This document shows positions 55,906 to 64,000 of a stretch of DNA of 64,000 nucleotides, piece after piece (the first letter of the stretch is position 1; every line of letters begins with the position of its first letter). Both the position numbers and the translations under genes were made by a program. Origin of the DNA: Caulobacter sp. 73W (lineage in GTDB: Bacteria > Pseudomonadota > Alphaproteobacteria > Caulobacterales > Caulobacteraceae); assembly GCF_041021955.1 (NCBI RefSeq), contig NZ_CP158375.1, forward strand, positions 3,460,501 to 3,524,500, in the 5' to 3' direction. The notes under the pieces were generated by a model, which was not told where the DNA came from, made no database searches, and was given only the letters and a program-made list of their open reading frames with translations.

Positions 55906-58422
55906 ATGGCCGACCTCGTCCTCCTCGCGCCTCTCACGGGGTGGATCGCGCCGCTGGACGAAACGCCCGACCCGGTCTTCGCCGAGCGGATGATGGGCGA
56001 CGGCGTGGCGATCGACCCGACCGACGGGGTGCTTCACGCGCCTTGCGATGGAGAGGTGGTCAACATCCACCGCGCCAGGCACGCGGTGACCGTCCGCTCG
56101 ACGGATGGGGTCGAGGTGCTGATGCACCTGGGCCTAGAGACCGTGGCGCTGGAAGGCGAGGGCTTCACCATCCATGTGGCCGAGGGGCAGGCGGTGAAGG
56201 CGGCCCAGCCGCTGGTGACCTTCGACCTGGACCTGCTGGCCCAGCGCGCCAAGAGCCTGATCACCCCGGTGGTGGTGACCAATGGCGAGGCGTTCGCCAT
56301 TTCGACCCGGCAGGTGAACCGCGAGATCGCGGCGGGCGAGCCGCTGATGGTCCTGCGCCGCGCGGGCGGTGAGACGACGGCGGAGGCCGCGCCCGGCGGG
56401 CCGGTCGCCAGCCGGGGTCTGATCGTGCCGCTGGCGCACGGGCTGCACGCCCGCCCGGCAGCGCGCATCGCCGCCGAGGCCAAGGGCTTCGAGGCCGAGG
56501 TGTTCATCAGCGCCCTGAACCGCCGGGCCAGCGCCCGCAGTCCGGTGGGCCTGATGTCCCTGGCCATCCGCCATGGCGACGCGATCACCGTCAGCGCCGA
56601 GGGCGCGGATGCGGAAGACGCGGTGTTCGCCGTGGCCAGTCTGATCGAGGGCGGCATGGGCGAAGCCGCCGCCGCGCCCGCGCCGGAACCTGTCGCGGCC
56701 CCGAAGCCGAAGCGTTCTGCCAAGCCGGTGGACGGGGCGCTGCGCGGGGTGACCGCCTCGCCGGGCCTGGCCATCGGCCGCGCCGTGCCGCTGGCCTCGC
56801 GCGAGATCGTGGTCGAGGAACGTGGGCACGGGGCGGAGCTGGAGGGGGACGCCCTGTCGGCGGCCCTGGCCTCCGTCCGGGCGCGGATCGAGGAGAGCGC
56901 GCAGAGCGGCGATGCGGCGCGGCGGGCGATCCTGTCGGCCCACGCGGCGTTTCTGGATGACCCGGAGCTGGTCGCCGCCGCGCGCCGCCTGACCGACGAG
57001 GGCAAGAGCGCGGGCTTCGCCTGGCGCAAGGCCGTGGGCGGCTATGTAGACGTGCTGAAAAGTCTGGGCGACCGGCGCATGGCCGAGCGGGTGGACGACC
57101 TGCTGGACCTGGAGCGTCAGGTGCTGCTGACCCTGGCGGGGGAGGATCCGGAGGGGGCGCTGGACCTGCCGCCGGACGCGATCCTGCTGGCCGACGAGAT
57201 GCTGCCGTCGCAGCTGATGGCGCTGAAGCCGGGGCAGGCGGCGGGGTTCTGCACGTCGCGCGGCGGGCCGACCTCGCACGTGGCGATCCTGGCGGCGGCC
57301 ATGGGCCTGCCGGCCATCGTGGCGGCGGGCGAGGAGGTGCTGTCGGTGGCCAAGGGCACGGCCCTGATCCTGGACGCCGACGCCGGACTGCTGCGCATCG
57401 CGCCGGACGCGCGGGCGCTGGAGTCGGCGCAGATGACCCTGGCCACGCGCCAGCAGCGCCGCGCGGCGGCCCAGGCGGCGGCGAAGGAAGCTTGTCGCAT
57501 GGCCGACGGCACGCGGATCGAGGTGTTCGCCAATGTCGGCAGCCTGAAGGACGCCGAGGCGGCCCTGGCGGCGGGGGCGGAGGGCAGCGGCCTGCTGCGC
57601 ACCGAGTTCCTGTTCCTGGAGCGCGACACCCCGCCGGACGAGGCGGAGCAGGCGCGGCAGTATCAGGACATCGCCTCGGCGCTGGAGGGGCGGCCGCTGG
57701 TGATCCGCACCCTGGACATCGGGGCCGACAAGCCGGCGCCCTACCTGCCCATGCCGGCGGAGGAGAACCCGGCCCTGGGCCTGCGCGGGGTGCGCATCGG
57801 GCTGTGGCGGCCGGCGATCCTGAAGACCCAGCTGCGGGCGATCCTGTCGGTGCGGCCGCTGGGCCAATGCAAGATCATGCTGCCCATGGTCAGCGGGGTG
57901 GACGAGCTGCGCGCCGTCCGCGCCCTGCTGGACGAGGTGAAGCGCGAGCTGGGCGTGACCGACAAGATCGAGCTGGGCGTGATGGTGGAGACCCCGGCGG
58001 CGGCGGTGATGGCCGACGTCCTGGCGGCGGAGGCGGATTTCCTGTCCATCGGCACCAATGACCTGACCCAGTACGTGCTGGCCATGGACCGGGGCAATCC
58101 GGAGCTGGCGGCGCGCGTCGATGCGCTCGATCCCGCCGTGCTGCGCCTGATCGCCCAGACCACGGCGGGGGCGAGCCAGCACGGGCGTTGGGTCGGCGTG
58201 TGCGGGGGCCTCGCCTCCGACCTCGCCGCGGCGCCGATCCTGATCGGGCTGGGGGTCACGGAGCTGTCGGCCACGGCGGCGGTCGTGCCGGAGCTGAAGG
58301 CCCTGATCCGCACCCTTGATCCCGCGAGCTGCCGCGCCCTGGCGGCCGAGGCCCTGAAGCGGGCCACGGCGCAGGACGTGCGGGGGCTCGCCAACCGATT
58401 TTCACCGGGAATGGCCGCATGA
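55906..58422 (+). CDS. PTS multiphosphoryl transfer protein EIIA(GlcNAc)-HPr-EI
   Basis: 838 aa fusion. EIIA-Glc-type domain (about 1-150; phospho-His in VEVLMHLGLETV), HPr domain (about 165-255; active His in HGLHARPAARIA) and enzyme I (about 275-835; phospho-His in GGPTSHVAILAAAMGLPAIV, PEP-binding LLRTEFLFLERD). It carries phosphate from PEP to the adjacent EIICB. The gene starts 3 bp after the hexosaminidase stop and overlaps nagE by 4 bases. Fusion arrays of this order occur in proteobacterial GlcNAc systems. Confidence 0.95.
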   Translation: MADLVLLAPLTGWIAPLDETPDPVFAERMMGDGVAIDPTDGVLHAPCDGEVVNIHRARHAVTVRSTDGVEVLMHLGLETVALEGEGFTIHVAEGQAVKAAQPLVTFDLDLLAQRAKSLITPVVVTNGEAFAISTRQVNREIAAGEPLMVLRRAGGETTAEAAPGGPVASRGLIVPLAHGLHARPAARIAAEAKGFEAEVFISALNRRASARSPVGLMSLAIRHGDAITVSAEGADAEDAVFAVASLIEGGMGEAAAAPAPEPVAAPKPKRSAKPVDGALRGVTASPGLAIGRAVPLASREIVVEERGHGAELEGDALSAALASVRARIEESAQSGDAARRAILSAHAAFLDDPELVAAARRLTDEGKSAGFAWRKAVGGYVDVLKSLGDRRMAERVDDLLDLERQVLLTLAGEDPEGALDLPPDAILLADEMLPSQLMALKPGQAAGFCTSRGGPTSHVAILAAAMGLPAIVAAGEEVLSVAKGTALILDADAGLLRIAPDARALESAQMTLATRQQRRAAAQAAAKEACRMADGTRIEVFANVGSLKDAEAALAAGAEGSGLLRTEFLFLERDTPPDEAEQARQYQDIASALEGRPLVIRTLDIGADKPAPYLPMPAEENPALGLRGVRIGLWRPAILKTQLRAILSVRPLGQCKIMLPMVSGVDELRAVRALLDEVKRELGVTDKIELGVMVETPAAAVMADVLAAEADFLSIGTNDLTQYVLAMDRGNPELAARVDALDPAVLRLIAQTTAGASQHGRWVGVCGGLASDLAAAPILIGLGVTELSATAAVVPELKALIRTLDPASCRALAAEALKRATAQDVRGLANRFSPGMAA

Positions 58423-60119
58423 AGTCGCCGCTCGAAATCCTGCAGCCCCTGGGCCGGGCCCTGATGCTGCCCATCGCGGTCCTGCCGATCGCGGGGCTGC
58501 TGCTGCGGCTGGGTCAGCCGGACCTGTTGGACATCCCGTTCGTGGCGGCGGCGGGGGACGCGATCTTCGCCAATCTCGGCCTGCTGTTCGCCATCGGCGT
58601 GGCCGTGGGGCTGGCGCGGGAGAACAACGGCGCGGCGGGGCTGGCCGGGGTGGTCGGCTTCCTGATCGCCACCGAGGGGGCCAAGGTGCTGCTGCACGTG
58701 CCGCCCGAGGTGACCGGGGACCTGGCGGTCGCGGCGTTCAAGGCCAAGGCCATCGCCAAGCTGGCGACGCCCATCGGCATCCTCAGCGGGGTGATGGGCG
58801 GGCTGTTCTACAACCGGTTCAGCGACATCAGGCTGCCGGAATACCTGGCCTTCTTCGGCGGTCGGCGGTTCGTGCCGATCATCACCGGCTTTGCGGGGCT
58901 GTTCGTGGCCCTGGTGATCGGACTTGGCTACGATGCGGTGAACGGCGGCATGGACGCTCTGAGCCGCGCCATCGTCGGATCGGGCGAGTTCGGGCTGTTC
59001 GTCTATGGCGCGCTGAACCGGCTGCTGATCGTCACCGGCCTGCACCACATCCTGAACAACATCGCCTGGTTCATCGTCGGCGACTTCAACGGCGTGACCG
59101 GCGACATCAAGCGCTTCTTCGCGGGCGATCCGACGGCGGGCGGGTTCCAGGCCGGGTTCTTCCCGGTGATGATGTTCGGCCTGCCGGCGGCGTGTCTGGC
59201 CATGTACCACGCGGCCCGGCCCGAGCGGCGCAAGGCGGTGGGCGGGATGCTGTTCTCCATGGCCCTGACCGCCTTCCTGACCGGGGTGACGGAGCCCATC
59301 GAGTTCAGCTTCATGTTCCTGGCCCCGGCGCTGTACGCGATCCACGCGGTGCTGACCGGCGCGGGCATGGCGGTGATGGATGTGCTGGGGGTGCGGCTGG
59401 GCTTCGGTTTCTCGGCCGGTCTGTTCGACTATGTGCTGAACTTCGGCAAGGCGACCAAGCCCCTGATGCTGCTGCCCATCGGGGCGGCCTATGCGGCGGT
59501 CTATTACTTCGCCTTCCGCTGGGCGATCGCCCGGTTCGACCTGAAGACGCCGGGGCGTGAGGCCGACGCCGAGATCGCCGCCCAGTCGGGCGCGGCCAGC
59601 ACGGGCGGACGCGGGGCGGACTTCGTCGCGGCCCTGGGCGGGGCGGAGAACCTGGTGTCGGTGGACGCCTGCACCACGCGCCTGCGCCTGATCGTCAACA
59701 GCCAGAAGGGCGTGGACGAGGCGCGGCTGAAGGGCCTGGGCGCGCGCGGGATCGTGCGGCCTTCGGACAAGGCTTTGCAGGTGGTGCTGGGCCCCATCGC
59801 CGATCAGGTGGCGGGAGAGATCCGCGCGGCCGGCGGCGGCCAGGCCAAGGCGGGGCCGGCGGCGGTCGAGGTCGCGGCCAGGCCGGTGATCGAGATCGAC
59901 GGCGCGCCGTGGCTGAGGGCCCTGGGCGGGGCGGACAACATCCGCGACCTGTCGGTGTGCTCCAGCCGTCTGCGGCTGCGGGTCGCCGACGAGGGGCGGG
60001 TGGATGAGGCGGCGTTGCGGCGGCTGGGCGCGCGGGGCTTCGCCCGTCCGGCGGGCGCGCTGCATGTGCTGATCGGACCCAAGGCCGGGGCGGTGGCCGC
60101 GGCGCTGAAGAAGGCCTGA
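58419..60119 (+). CDS. nagE: PTS GlcNAc permease EIIC-EIIB-EIIB (NagE-like)
   Basis: 566 aa. The EIIC domain (about 1-370) has MLPIAVLPIAGLLLRLGQPDL, FLTGVTEPIEFSFMFLAP and HHILNNIAWF. Next is an EIIB domain with phospho-Cys418 (VDACTTRLRLIV) and then a second EIIB-like copy with Cys514 (LSVCSSRLRLRV). The two EIIB copies align over LGGA(E/D)N...GARG.(V/A)RP. Classical NagE has one IIB followed by IIA; here IIA is fused to HPr-EI instead. It imports and phosphorylates GlcNAc. Confidence 0.92.
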   Translation: MKSPLEILQPLGRALMLPIAVLPIAGLLLRLGQPDLLDIPFVAAAGDAIFANLGLLFAIGVAVGLARENNGAAGLAGVVGFLIATEGAKVLLHVPPEVTGDLAVAAFKAKAIAKLATPIGILSGVMGGLFYNRFSDIRLPEYLAFFGGRRFVPIITGFAGLFVALVIGLGYDAVNGGMDALSRAIVGSGEFGLFVYGALNRLLIVTGLHHILNNIAWFIVGDFNGVTGDIKRFFAGDPTAGGFQAGFFPVMMFGLPAACLAMYHAARPERRKAVGGMLFSMALTAFLTGVTEPIEFSFMFLAPALYAIHAVLTGAGMAVMDVLGVRLGFGFSAGLFDYVLNFGKATKPLMLLPIGAAYAAVYYFAFRWAIARFDLKTPGREADAEIAAQSGAASTGGRGADFVAALGGAENLVSVDACTTRLRLIVNSQKGVDEARLKGLGARGIVRPSDKALQVVLGPIADQVAGEIRAAGGGQAKAGPAAVEVAARPVIEIDGAPWLRALGGADNIRDLSVCSSRLRLRVADEGRVDEAALRRLGARGFARPAGALHVLIGPKAGAVAAALKKA

Positions 60120-60122
60120 TCC

Positions 60123-61193
60123 GTGGCGGGGCGGCTGGTTTCGCTGGACGTGCTGCGCGGCCTGACGGTGGCCGGCATGATCCTCGTCAATTCAGCGGCT
60201 TATGTGCACTACGTGAACGGCTTTCCGGCCTATCCGGCGCTGATGCATTCCGCGTGGGCGGGGCTGACCCTGGCCGACTGGGTTTTCCCGGCGTTCCTGT
60301 TCATGGTCGGGGTTTCCGTGCCGATGGCGGCGCGGGGGCGGCCGCCGGGCATCGGCAAGATCCTGGCGCGGGCGGGGCGGCTGATCCTCGTCGGGCTGCT
60401 GCTGACCAACATGTACTGGCTGGCGGACCTGGACGCCTACGCCTTCCGGCCGTTCGGCGTGCTGCAGCGGATCGGGCTGGTCTATGGCGCGGTCGCCCTG
60501 CTGTTCATGGCGACAGGCTGGCGGACGCGGCTGGGGATCGCGGGGCAGATCCTGATCCTCTACTGGCCGCTGTGCCTGATCCCGTCGCCGGATGGGACGG
60601 CGACCGATATCTGGGCGCGCGGCTATGACTTCGTGGCCTGGTTCGACCGGGCCGTGCTGGGCGACCACGCCTATGTGAAGGGGCCGGCGGGCTATGATCC
60701 CGAAGGAATCTTGTCGACCCTGCCGGCGGTCGCCCAGGGGCTGATCGGCTGCCTGGTTGGCGAGTGGCTGTTGAAGCGGCCGGACAGGACCGGCGTCCTG
60801 GCACTGGCCGGCGCGGCGATGACGCTGGGCGGCCTTGGCTGGGGGCTGGTGTTCCCGGTGGTGAAGGACATCTGGACCAGCAGCTATGTGCTGCTGACCA
60901 GCGGCCTGACCCTGCTTGTGCTGTCGGCGTTGCATGTGCGGCTGGACGGGCGGGACGTCGGCCGGGGCTGGACCCTGGCGACGGCGTTCGGGGTCAATGC
61001 GATCGCCGCCTATGTGTTGCACTACCTGGCGTCGGTGGTGCTGGCGGCCGACGTGATGAAGCTGCCCTATGCCTGGGCGGCGCCCGCAATCGGTGGGCCG
61101 GCGGCGGCGCTGATCCCGGTGCTGATCTTCCTGGCCCTGAACTGGGCGGCGATGGCCTGGCTCCAGCGCAAGGGCTGGGTGATCAGGATATAA
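60123..61193 (+). CDS. nagX: NagX-like membrane acyltransferase (DUF5009/HGSNAT family)
   Basis: 356 aa with about ten membrane segments. It starts GRLVSLDVLRGLTVAGMILVN and has the family Asp-rich and His positions (NGFPAYPALMHSAWAGLTLADWVFPAFLFMVG). It is related to lysosomal heparan-alpha-glucosaminide N-acetyltransferase, and nagX genes are common in GlcNAc clusters. It may acylate or translocate amino sugars, with no confirmed bacterial reaction known to me. GTG start 3 bp after nagE. Confidence 0.85.
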   Translation: MAGRLVSLDVLRGLTVAGMILVNSAAYVHYVNGFPAYPALMHSAWAGLTLADWVFPAFLFMVGVSVPMAARGRPPGIGKILARAGRLILVGLLLTNMYWLADLDAYAFRPFGVLQRIGLVYGAVALLFMATGWRTRLGIAGQILILYWPLCLIPSPDGTATDIWARGYDFVAWFDRAVLGDHAYVKGPAGYDPEGILSTLPAVAQGLIGCLVGEWLLKRPDRTGVLALAGAAMTLGGLGWGLVFPVVKDIWTSSYVLLTSGLTLLVLSALHVRLDGRDVGRGWTLATAFGVNAIAAYVLHYLASVVLAADVMKLPYAWAAPAIGGPAAALIPVLIFLALNWAAMAWLQRKGWVIRI

Positions 61194-61199
61194 GTGAAC

Positions 61200-61370
61200 C
61201 CTCTCCCTTGATGGGAGAGGGCAGGGTGAGGGTGACTGCTGAGGTTGTGCGTGCTTCGAGACGCGCTGTCGCGCTCCTCAGCATGACGAGCTTTGTAGCC
61301 AACTGAATTCGTCATCCTGAGGAGCGGCCGCAGGCCGCGTCTCGAAGGATGCATCCCATCGAGGGAGAAG
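61200..61370. repeat. Dispersed palindromic repeats between nagX and the sulfotransferase gene
   Basis: CCCTCTCCCTTGATGGGAGAGGG is one palindromic unit followed by GGTGAGGG. A second unit has GTCATCCTGAGGAG with CTCCTCAGCATGACG and TCGAGACGC/GCGTCTCGA arms. Both types recur at 63.1-63.3 kb, the first also at 45.2 kb. Confidence 0.7.
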
Positions 61371-61375
61371 GGGGA

Positions 61376-63079
61376 TCAGTACCCCAACCCCTGGATCACC
61401 GACGCCAGGCGCTGGCCCACCGGGGCGAGGTCGGCGAAGTGGGCTTTCCAGCGGCCGATGGAGCGGTCGTTCAGCGGCTCGGTCACCTGGGCGTAGCTGG
61501 GCGTCGGGGCGAAGCGGCGGCTCTTGTGGAAGGCCATGCAGGCGGGGTCGAAGGGCAGGCCGATGTGGTCGAGCAGGCGGCGGGTCTCGATCTCCTGCCT
61601 GGCGACGAAATCCTCGTAGCGCAGCACGACCCCGACATCGTCCAGCTCACGTTCGTAGTGCGCGGTCAGGCCGGCCATGGCCTGGAAGTGGGCGGCGATG
61701 GTGTCGACGCGGAAGCCGCAGTTGAAGCCATGGGTCAGGTTGTTGGCCATCATCGACACGGTGACGTCCAGCGGGTGGCGGACCATGCGGATCACCGGGG
61801 CCTGGGGGAAGGCCATGCGGATCAGCGGCAGGTAGACGTCGTTGAGCGGCATCTTGTCGGTGAAGAAGGCCGCGCCCGGGCGGATGACGCCATAGCGGGC
61901 GGCGCGGGCCAGATAGTAGTCGCGCAGCATGTCGGCGACGTGCTGGTTGTCGGCGGTGGCGGCGTCCAGCAGGCGGGCGGGGAACACGTCGCCGCCCGGC
62001 AACAGGCGTTCCAGAAAACCGGGCATCTCGCTGACGAAGGGCAGCTCGCCGCCAGCCGCCACCTTGGGATGGCTGGACAGCATCTGCTCGATCATCGTGG
62101 TGCCCGAGCGCGGGAAGCCGAGGATGAAGATCGGCTGCGGCTGATCGGTCCGCCTGGACGATTTCGGCAGGCGGGCGAGGTTGGCGCGGGTGAAGACGGA
62201 CTTCAGGGCGGCGAATTCACTGGCCACGGCGGCGTGGTCATAGGCGGCGCCGATCTCGGCGGCCAGGGCGGCCTTGGCCTCGACGAAGCCTGACCAGGCG
62301 TCGCGGGCGCGGCCCAGCCGGTCCAGCAGGCGGGCCCGCTCCAGCAGGGCGCCGCCGGCCAGGGGCTTGGGCGCGGCGTCGAGGAGGGCGAGGGCTTCCT
62401 CCGGCTTGTTCTGGCGGGCCAGATAGACGGCGCGGCGCAGACTGACGTCCTCGCCCGTGCGCTGGGCGGCGGCCTGGGCGCGGTCGAGCAGGGCCTGGGC
62501 CTTGTCCAGGTCGCCCCGCACCTCATGGACGCGGGACCAGTCGGCCAGGATGGCGACGTTTTCAGGGTCCAGCTGATGGGCCTGGGCGAAGAGCGGCTCG
62601 GCCTCGTCCACGCGGCCCTGTTGCAGCAGGTTGGCGGCGAGGTTGGCCAGGACGCCGGGGTGCGGGCCGGCGATCTCCAGCGCGCGGCGGGTGTGGTGTT
62701 CGGCGGCGGGCAGGTCGTTGCGCGCCGCCAGCAGCACGGCGAACAGGTTGTGCGCGTCGGGGTTTTCCGGATCGGCGCGCAGGGCGTCGCGGACGGAGGC
62801 TTCGGCTTCCGCCATGCGCCCGTGCTTGATCAGCAGGGTGACCAGATCGTCGTGGGCCCAGTCGGCGTCCGGCGCGATGGCGATGATCTGGCGAAGGGTC
62901 GCGGCGGCGGCGTCGATCTCGCCGCGCCCTTCCTGCACCAGGCGGCGGATCTCCAGGGCGTCCACGTCGCGCGGGTCGTTCATCAGCCGCGTTTCGGCGG
63001 CCCGTTCGGCGCCGGCCAGGTCGCCGCGGCCGATGGCTTCGCGGCCTTGCTGGACGAGGGGATTGGCGGCTGTCGACAA
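61376..63079 (-). CDS. TPR-containing sulfotransferase-family protein
   Basis: About 567 aa. TPR-like repeats (about 10-260; HNLFAVLLAARNDLPAAEHH, ANLAANLLQQGRVDEAEPLF) precede a sulfotransferase domain. That domain has the PAPS 5'-phosphosulfate loop FILGFPRSGTTMIEQML and the 3'-phosphate site RMVRHPLDVTVSMM. It is expected to sulfate an unknown acceptor. TTG 63079 with GGAG upstream is chosen because the longer frame runs through a repeat at 63094-63335; the start is the least certain part. Confidence 0.85.
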   Translation of the reverse strand: MSTAANPLVQQGREAIGRGDLAGAERAAETRLMNDPRDVDALEIRRLVQEGRGEIDAAAATLRQIIAIAPDADWAHDDLVTLLIKHGRMAEAEASVRDALRADPENPDAHNLFAVLLAARNDLPAAEHHTRRALEIAGPHPGVLANLAANLLQQGRVDEAEPLFAQAHQLDPENVAILADWSRVHEVRGDLDKAQALLDRAQAAAQRTGEDVSLRRAVYLARQNKPEEALALLDAAPKPLAGGALLERARLLDRLGRARDAWSGFVEAKAALAAEIGAAYDHAAVASEFAALKSVFTRANLARLPKSSRRTDQPQPIFILGFPRSGTTMIEQMLSSHPKVAAGGELPFVSEMPGFLERLLPGGDVFPARLLDAATADNQHVADMLRDYYLARAARYGVIRPGAAFFTDKMPLNDVYLPLIRMAFPQAPVIRMVRHPLDVTVSMMANNLTHGFNCGFRVDTIAAHFQAMAGLTAHYERELDDVGVVLRYEDFVARQEIETRRLLDHIGLPFDPACMAFHKSRRFAPTPSYAQVTEPLNDRSIGRWKAHFADLAPVGQRLASVIQGLGY

Positions 63080-63089
63080 GCGGGCTCCG

Positions 63090-63335
63090 AGCGCGTTGCG
63101 TCCTTCGAGACGACCGCTGCGCGATCTCCTCAGGATGACGAACATAGGAGTAGCTGAAGTTTGTGGGGGTGAGGAAGCGATGCGGGGTTTCATCCCCTCT
63201 CCCCACGCGTGGGGAGAGGGTAAGGGTGAGGGGCTGCGGAGGTTCCTCCTGCCGGACCCTTGCCGGTCGAACCGCCGTCGCCCCCTCACCCAACCCTCTC
63301 CCCCGCACGCGGGGGAGAGGGGAGAGGAAGACCTT
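63090..63335. repeat. Dispersed palindromic repeat cluster upstream of cysT
   Basis: GTCCTTCGAGACGACC...CTCCTCAGGATGACG matches the second repeat type at 61.3 kb, and CCCCTCTCCCCACGCGTGGG, GAGAGGG, GGTGAGGGG and CCCCTCACCC, CTCTCCCCCGCACGCGGG match the first type. It is non-coding; any ORF through it is a shadow. Confidence 0.7.
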
Positions 63336-63468
63336 TTCCTCGGCTCCCGCCCAGAAAAACTTGATTGTCCAGCTTCGGGGTGGGGATTATCGGCGGACGA
63401 GGCTGGGCCAAGCCGCAACATGCGGCGGGGGCTGGCGTTATGACCGTGGACAGGACGCAGCCCGCCCT

Positions 63469-64000
63469 TTGACCAGCCCCTCGACCGCCTTCGCCGCACG
63501 ACGACGGCCGCTGTTCCGGCGCAAGTCAGCCATTCCGGGTTTCGGCCTGACCATGGGCGTGACGCTGTCCGTGCTGTCGCTGGTGGTGCTGATCCCGCTG
63601 TCGGCGGTGGCCATCAAGGCGGCGGAGCTGTCGCCGGCCGAGTTTTTCGCGGCCGCCTTTTCCGAACGCGCCATCGCCGCCTATCGCCTGACCTTCGGCG
63701 CGGCCTTCGCGGCGGCGGTGATCAATGGGGTGTTCGGGGTGCTGACCGCCTGGGCGCTGGTCCGCTACGCGTTTCCCGGCAAGTCCGTCGTCAACGCCAT
63801 GGTCGACCTGCCGTTCGCCCTGCCGACCGCGGTGGCGGGCATCGCCCTGGCGACCCTGTACGCGCCCAACGGCTGGATCGGGCAGTTCCTGACGCCCCTG
63901 GGCATCAAGGCCGCCTACAACCCGCTGGGCGTGGTGATCGCCCTGACCTTCATCGGTCTGCCCTTCGTGGTGCGGACCATCGAGCCGGTGCTGCGCGATC
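63469..64000 (+). CDS. cysT: Sulfate ABC transporter permease CysT (partial)
   Basis: The frame from TTG 63469 is open to the window end and reads MTSPSTAFAARRRPLFRRKSA, then PGFGLTMGVTLSVLSLVVLIPLSAV. The permease segment LTFGAAFAAAVINGVFGVLTAWALVRY and DLPFALPTAVAGIALATLY are typical of CysT/CysU. It should import sulfate or thiosulfate with CysW, CysA and a binding protein that lie beyond the window. The start is tentative; upstream are repeats and a promoter region. Confidence 0.9.
   Translation, partial: MTSPSTAFAARRRPLFRRKSAIPGFGLTMGVTLSVLSLVVLIPLSAVAIKAAELSPAEFFAAAFSERAIAAYRLTFGAAFAAAVINGVFGVLTAWALVRYAFPGKSVVNAMVDLPFALPTAVAGIALATLYAPNGWIGQFLTPLGIKAAYNPLGVVIALTFIGLPFVVRTIEPVLRD

Noticed and set aside
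61376-63499. Extension of the sulfotransferase ORF to 707 aa
   Set aside because: The upstream part runs through dispersed repeats and reads as low-complexity sequence.

Overview
The window is high-GC alphaproteobacterial DNA and most likely comes from a Caulobacteraceae chromosome (Caulobacter or a close relative). The evidence is a Caulobacter-type flagellin locus (flmG, flbT, flaF, three flagellins, flaG, flmH, flaEY), sigma54 flagellar promoters, many TonB-dependent receptors, and uronate operators like those of C. crescentus. Function calls come from reading the sequence and recalling protein families; no database search was run.

Layout. 1-1.1 kb: a MoxR ATPase cut by the window edge and a small acidic protein. 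1.2-11.1 kb: flagellin synthesis, glycosylation and regulation. 11.1-16.2 kb: two exported Cys-containing proteins, ssb, a TonB receptor and an EamA transporter. 16.2-19.4 kb: biotin genes bioD-bioF divergent from bioA. 19.5-28.1 kb: sodC, gyrA, coaD, two cyclophilins, a membrane-anchored EEP hydrolase and queA-tgt. 28.1-33 kb: small envelope proteins, tRNA-Lys(UUU), panD divergent from panB-panC, and a lipoprotein esterase. 33-43.7 kb: a hexuronate regulon (transporter, hydratase, reductase, uxaA, LacI regulator, uxaC-kduI-kduD-kdgK) with three copies of one operator. 43.8-46.8 kb: a sparse region with small membrane or secreted proteins, repeats, and about 700 bp without a convincing gene but with consecutive stem-loops. 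47-61.2 kb: GlcNAc/chitin-oligosaccharide use (RpiB-like isomerase, nagA-nagB-nagR divergent from TonB receptor, hexosaminidase, PTS EIIA-HPr-EI, EIICB, nagX). 61.4-64 kb: a TPR-sulfotransferase and the start of cysT.

How the genes work together. In the flagellin locus FlbT is expected to control flagellin mRNA. All three flagellin leaders carry small hairpins with AAAAC or AAAAU loops, which makes them candidate targets. FlmG and FlmH are expected to decorate flagellins with a pseudaminic-acid-type sugar. The uronate genes form three transcription units that share an operator. The nag genes form a complete route: outer-membrane entry, periplasmic hydrolysis, PTS uptake, deacetylation and deamination.

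Three genes (flaEY, the FAH-fold hydratase and the nag TonB receptor) each look broken by one extra base in a short repeated-base run. Because all three are +1 insertions, sequencing error is as likely as real decay.

I found no CRISPR array, prophage, insertion sequence or defence system. The most novel-looking signals are the shared flagellin-leader hairpins, a GlcNAc permease with two tandem IIB domains, a Tgt with a degraded zinc site, unusual GyrA quinolone-pocket residues, and the stem-loop region near 45 kb.
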